Shown here: positions 4,726 through 7,028 of the stretch, in pieces
How the letters are laid out: each line of letters opens with the position of its first letter
How positions within the stretch are numbered: the first letter of the stretch is position 1
Assembly (NCBI GenBank): GCA_002428805.1
Contig: DIXX01000088.1
Span: 5,927-12,954 of the forward strand
Source of the DNA: Cetobacterium sp. UBA6069
GTDB taxonomy: Bacteria > Fusobacteriota > Fusobacteriia > Fusobacteriales > Fusobacteriaceae
Direction of reading: 5' to 3'
Length of the DNA: 7,028 bases
Position numbers and translations under genes: made by a program
The notes under the pieces: model-generated
What the model saw: only the letters and a program-made list of their open reading frames with translations
Database searches by the model: none
What the model was told of the DNA's origin: nothing

Positions 4726-6348
4726 TTAGAATTCCTCCAATCTTCTTTCATACATATATTGTGCAAAAGTAATATCGTAAACCTGCAACATTTCTAAGTA
4801 GTCTTCAAATAGTCTTTTTACAAGAAGAGGAACTTCATCTATAGGGATTATAAGATTAGGGATTTCAAACGCTAAAGATTGAATAGATTCAGTTAGAATT
4901 CCTCCCATATAAACTTGCATACAGTCTGTTAAAACATCGTTAATTTTCTTTTTTAATCCTATGAATCCTAAAGGAGCAACAGGAATACCAGCACAAGAGC
5001 TTGGGCATCCAGAGATTCTTATGTTTTTAGCTTCTTTAAATATAATTTTTTTATATTGTGGATATTTAGTAGCTAATGTATCTAATTCAATACTAATAGC
5101 ATCAGCAATTCCAACAGAATCTTGAACTCCAATCATACAAATTTTAGCACCAACACATGCTCTAATTTGTCCTCTGATAGAGAATGATTCAGTTACTATT
5201 TCTGGAATTTCATTGTTTAAAAACTCGTAGATATATGGTAGAGAAGATCTGTGAACTAATGGAATAACTAAATTTTGATTTATTGTAGCTCTTACAATAG
5301 GGGTATTAATTTTATCTAAAAGAGTAGATAATTTTTTTGCGTGTTCTTTTGTTAAATCTCCATTTTTTACATATAAAACAAGAGAAACAATATCTTTAAA
5401 TTTAGTTTCTTTAACACAAATATCTGTCCATTGTTTAAAATTATCGCTGACATTATCCAATTCAAATCTATTAAGTCCATTTATATATTTAGTATAATTA
5501 ATAGTTTCTATAAAACCATTTTCAAGCTTTTCTTTATTAAAATATTCAAGGAAAAGTTTTCTAAAACCTTCTATTCCAATTTTTTCAACAAGGAATCTAA
5601 GTCTAGCTTGCATTCTATTAACTCTATCACCACGATCATAGAAAAGTTCAATTATGGCTCTAACAGCTTTTAACAAATCTTCTTCAGGTAAGAATTCTAT
5701 TAAAATATGACCAATTTTACTACCTCTTCCCATTCCTCCACCAGCAAAAACTTTAAATCCTTTTTTACCATTAATCTCTTTTGCAACAAATCCCATATCT
5801 TGAACAGCCATAACAAATTCATCTTCAACACTATTAGAAAATCCAATTTTTAATTTTCTTCCAAAATCAAAAGCTTTATCCATTAAGAAAATTTCATTTT
5901 CAATCATTTTAGCATAAGGAGCAACGTCGAAGTTACTCTTTTTATCTACACCAGTATATGTAGAAACAAGAATACTTCTGAAAGTATTACCACCTCCACC
6001 TCTAAAATACATCTCTTTTTCATTACAAAGATTAATAGTTGATTTCACTTTATCAAATTGGACTTCATGAAGTTGATAATTTTGTCTTGTTGAAAGATGT
6101 AAGTAAGGTATATTTTGGTCAAACATAATATCTACAAGGTCTTTAAAATTAGATTTAGAAAGCTCTCCACCAACAGCTTTTAATCTAAGCATCATCATCT
6201 TACCCTTTTGCTCATAAATTCCAAATTTAGAACCTTTTTTCTTTAAATCGGGTGATTTTATAATGCTGTTTGAGTAGTCTATAATTCCTGTTTCAAGATC
6301 TAAGTATTCTTTCTCAATTTCGTACAGTTTATTTTTGATTCTTTCCAT
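4726..6348 (-). CDS. Siroheme/[4Fe-4S] nitrite/sulfite reductase family protein
   Basis: This is a 540-residue protein of the assimilatory sulfite/nitrite reductase hemoprotein family, which reduces sulfite to sulfide (or nitrite to ammonia) with six electrons in the cytoplasm. It shows the expected duplicated architecture. The first ferredoxin-like half (about 40-110) contains MLRLKAVGG and HLSTRQNYQLHEV. The first catalytic half (about 115-270) contains FRGGGGNTFR, FKVFAGGGMGRG and RLRFLVEKIG. A second ferredoxin-like half (about 345-395) and the cluster domain (395-490) follow. The four cluster/siroheme cysteines are C398 and C404 (CVGAKIC) and C448 and C452 (GCPSSC), with normal spacing. 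Arg54, Arg88 and Arg251 are candidate siroheme/substrate residues. Length is typical of NirA/Sir and too long for AsrC. The start ATG has AGGAG at 7-nt spacing. No flavoprotein or ferredoxin partner gene adjoins it. The family is firm; sulfite as opposed to nitrite is not resolved. Confidence 0.9.
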   Translation of the reverse strand: MERIKNKLYEIEKEYLDLETGIIDYSNSIIKSPDLKKKGSKFGIYEQKGKMMMLRLKAVGGELSKSNFKDLVDIMFDQNIPYLHLSTRQNYQLHEVQFDKVKSTINLCNEKEMYFRGGGGNTFRSILVSTYTGVDKKSNFDVAPYAKMIENEIFLMDKAFDFGRKLKIGFSNSVEDEFVMAVQDMGFVAKEINGKKGFKVFAGGGMGRGSKIGHILIEFLPEEDLLKAVRAIIELFYDRGDRVNRMQARLRFLVEKIGIEGFRKLFLEYFNKEKLENGFIETINYTKYINGLNRFELDNVSDNFKQWTDICVKETKFKDIVSLVLYVKNGDLTKEHAKKLSTLLDKINTPIVRATINQNLVIPLVHRSSLPYIYEFLNNEIPEIVTESFSIRGQIRACVGAKICMIGVQDSVGIADAISIELDTLATKYPQYKKIIFKEAKNIRISGCPSSCAGIPVAPLGFIGLKKKINDVLTDCMQVYMGGILTESIQSLAFEIPNLIIPIDEVPLLVKRLFEDYLEMLQVYDITFAQYMYERRLEEF

Positions 6349-6385
6349 GTGAGCTCTCCTTTATTTGAACATATTCGTTTTTAGT

Positions 6386-6414
6386 ATTTTACAACTTATT
6401 GAACAATAATTCAA
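6386..6414 (-). promoter_or_regulatory. Sigma-70-type promoter of the sulfite reductase gene
   Basis: Minus-strand TTGAAT (6414-6409), a 17-bp spacer and TAAAAT (6391-6386) give a start near 6379, about 30 nt before the ATG at 6348. The short leader leaves no room for a riboswitch. Confidence 0.78.
6396..6414. promoter_or_regulatory. Inverted repeat inside the sulfite reductase promoter (candidate operator)
   Basis: TTATTG-AA-CAATAA (6396-6409) is a perfect 6-bp-arm inverted repeat within the -35/-10 spacer. An overlapping TTGAA-N6-TTCAA (6399-6414) reaches into the -35 box. The position suits a repressor site. It does not match a binding motif I can name with confidence, and AT-rich DNA produces such palindromes by chance. 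Confidence 0.4.
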
Positions 6415-6445
6415 CTGTATTATTTATTTATTTTGAAAAATATAT

Positions 6446-6474
6446 TTGAAAAAGTCTACGAAATAAGTTAAAAT
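6446..6474 (+). promoter_or_regulatory. Sigma-70-type promoter of the secreted FMN-binding-like gene
   Basis: TTGAAA (6446-6451), a 17-bp spacer and TAAAAT (6469-6474) precede the gene at 6517, with a start near 6481. It is divergent from, and does not overlap, the sulfite reductase promoter; the two -35 boxes are about 30 bp apart, so a shared regulator could act between them. Confidence 0.72.
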
Positions 6475-6516
6475 ATGTTGTAATAGGACATCATAAACTA
6501 AAAACGGGAGGAAGAA

Positions 6517-7026
6517 ATGAAAAAGATATTGTTAATGATTTTTTGTTTGTCACAATTAGCTTTTGCTTATAAAGCAAAATCAGAAGATTTAGGAAAGTAT
6601 TCAATAGAAGGGTATAAACCGCATATTGAAGAAGCGATCAAAAAAGCAGGGGTAGCTTTTGATGGATTAGGAGATGTTTATGAAGCACCAAATTTAGGTT
6701 ATTACAATTTTGCTACAATAGAAAAAGATGGAAAAGTTGTGGCTTATACAGGATTAACTCATGTAAAGTCATACAATAAGCATGAAGCGTTAATAACTGT
6801 TATATCTCCAGAAGGAAAGCTGTTAGGATTCTATTTACCAGATGCAAATGATAAACATCAAAATGTTCACGACCAAGAGTGGATAAATAAATATTTAGGA
6901 AAAGCTATAGAAGAGTTACCTGTAGATTCATTAGCAGGATCAACATTCCATGCTTATAGTGTGAATGGAGAACTTAGAAATACATTAAGAGCTTTTGATT
7001 ATAAAAAAGCTGATTTTAAAAAATAA
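6517..7026 (+). CDS. Secreted FMN-binding-domain-like protein, probably flavinylated
   Basis: This is a 169-residue exported protein. MKK plus a hydrophobic stretch ending AFA (residue 17) is a standard signal peptide with cleavage before YKAK; no lipobox is seen. The mature part resembles the FMN_bind domain of RnfG/NqrC and extracellular electron transfer proteins. A strand segment ALITVISPEGKLLGFYLPD (91-109) parallels the usual 'ITVxVxxDGKIxGV' block. WINKYLGKAIEELPVDSLAGST (122-143) parallels '...FxGKxxxxLxVDAISGAT'. D137-x-x-A-G-S-T143 fits the ApbE flavinylation motif, making T143 the candidate FMN attachment residue. An ApbE transferase is not in the window. It would sit outside the cytoplasmic membrane as a one-domain electron carrier. 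The start has GGGAGG (6506-6511) at 5-nt spacing, and TAA lies two bases before the window end. Assignment is by motif resemblance; a different secreted fold is possible. Confidence 0.68.
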   Translation: MKKILLMIFCLSQLAFAYKAKSEDLGKYSIEGYKPHIEEAIKKAGVAFDGLGDVYEAPNLGYYNFATIEKDGKVVAYTGLTHVKSYNKHEALITVISPEGKLLGFYLPDANDKHQNVHDQEWINKYLGKAIEELPVDSLAGSTFHAYSVNGELRNTLRAFDYKKADFKK

Positions 7027-7028
7027 AT

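Noticed and set aside
5431..5673. 80-residue plus-strand ORF within the sulfite reductase gene
   Set aside because: It lies antisense inside a well-conserved coding region, has low-complexity Phe/Ile/Lys/Ser composition, no RBS and no recognisable domain. It is a shadow of the minus-strand gene.
4726..6348. AsrC-type anaerobic sulfite reductase subunit
   Set aside because: AsrC is much shorter (about 340 residues) and carries extra ferredoxin-type clusters. This protein has the full duplicated Sir/NirA architecture and only the four siroheme-cluster cysteines.
6517..6576. Lipoprotein signal with Cys10 as lipobox cysteine
   Set aside because: Residues before Cys10 (LMIF) do not fit the lipobox, which needs a small residue at -1. 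The Cys also lies inside the hydrophobic core, and AFA at 15-17 is a better signal peptidase I site.

Overview
The window is strongly AT-rich (long A/T runs between genes and a strong preference for A/T-ending codons). It has compact, well-spaced genes with near-perfect AGGAGG-type ribosome binding sites. Protein style and gene content (BMP-type binding protein, short CstA, siroheme sulfite reductase, small secreted FMN-binding-like protein) suggest an anaerobic member of the Fusobacteriota (Fusobacterium/Cetobacterium/Ilyobacter-like). A low-GC clostridial relative cannot be excluded from sequence alone. Six protein-coding genes are visible, plus one short leader peptide gene that falls below usual ORF cut-offs.

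Layout. (1) 1-645, plus: 3' part of a BMP/PnrA-like ABC transporter substrate-binding protein, cut by the window edge. It converges on cstA across an 11-bp hairpin (647-673). (2) 678-3301, minus: a transcription unit running promoter, leader peptide, attenuator, ilvE, cstA. The promoter (TTGACA, 17 bp, TATTAT) drives a short leader ORF of 22 residues rich in Leu and Ile. This is followed by a set of mutually complementary GGCTTGA/TCAAGCC segments ending in a U-tract terminator, then ilvE (branched-chain aminotransferase) and, 29 bp later, cstA (CstA-family transporter). (3) 3317-4618, minus: a class I/II PLP aminotransferase with its own promoter. (4) 4682-6414, minus: a siroheme/4Fe-4S nitrite/sulfite reductase with its own promoter and a U-tract terminator. 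(5) 6446-7026, plus: a divergently transcribed, signal-peptide-bearing protein that looks like a minimal FMN-binding (flavinylated) domain.

How the parts fit. The most notable element is the leader in front of ilvE. Its peptide contains a run of ten residues of which eight are Leu or Ile, and the RNA downstream can adopt either a terminator or a competing pairing. This is the architecture of ribosome-mediated attenuation responding to branched-chain aminoacyl-tRNA. Here it would place a CstA-family transporter, together with IlvE, under branched-chain amino acid control. The neighbouring aminotransferase and sulfite reductase fit a general amino acid/sulfur metabolism region but have separate promoters.

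The upstream-most in-frame starts of cstA, ilvE and the class I/II aminotransferase are not the likely ones. In each case an internal ATG has a properly spaced Shine-Dalgarno sequence, and the revised starts are given in the entries. All four promoters called have 17-bp spacers.
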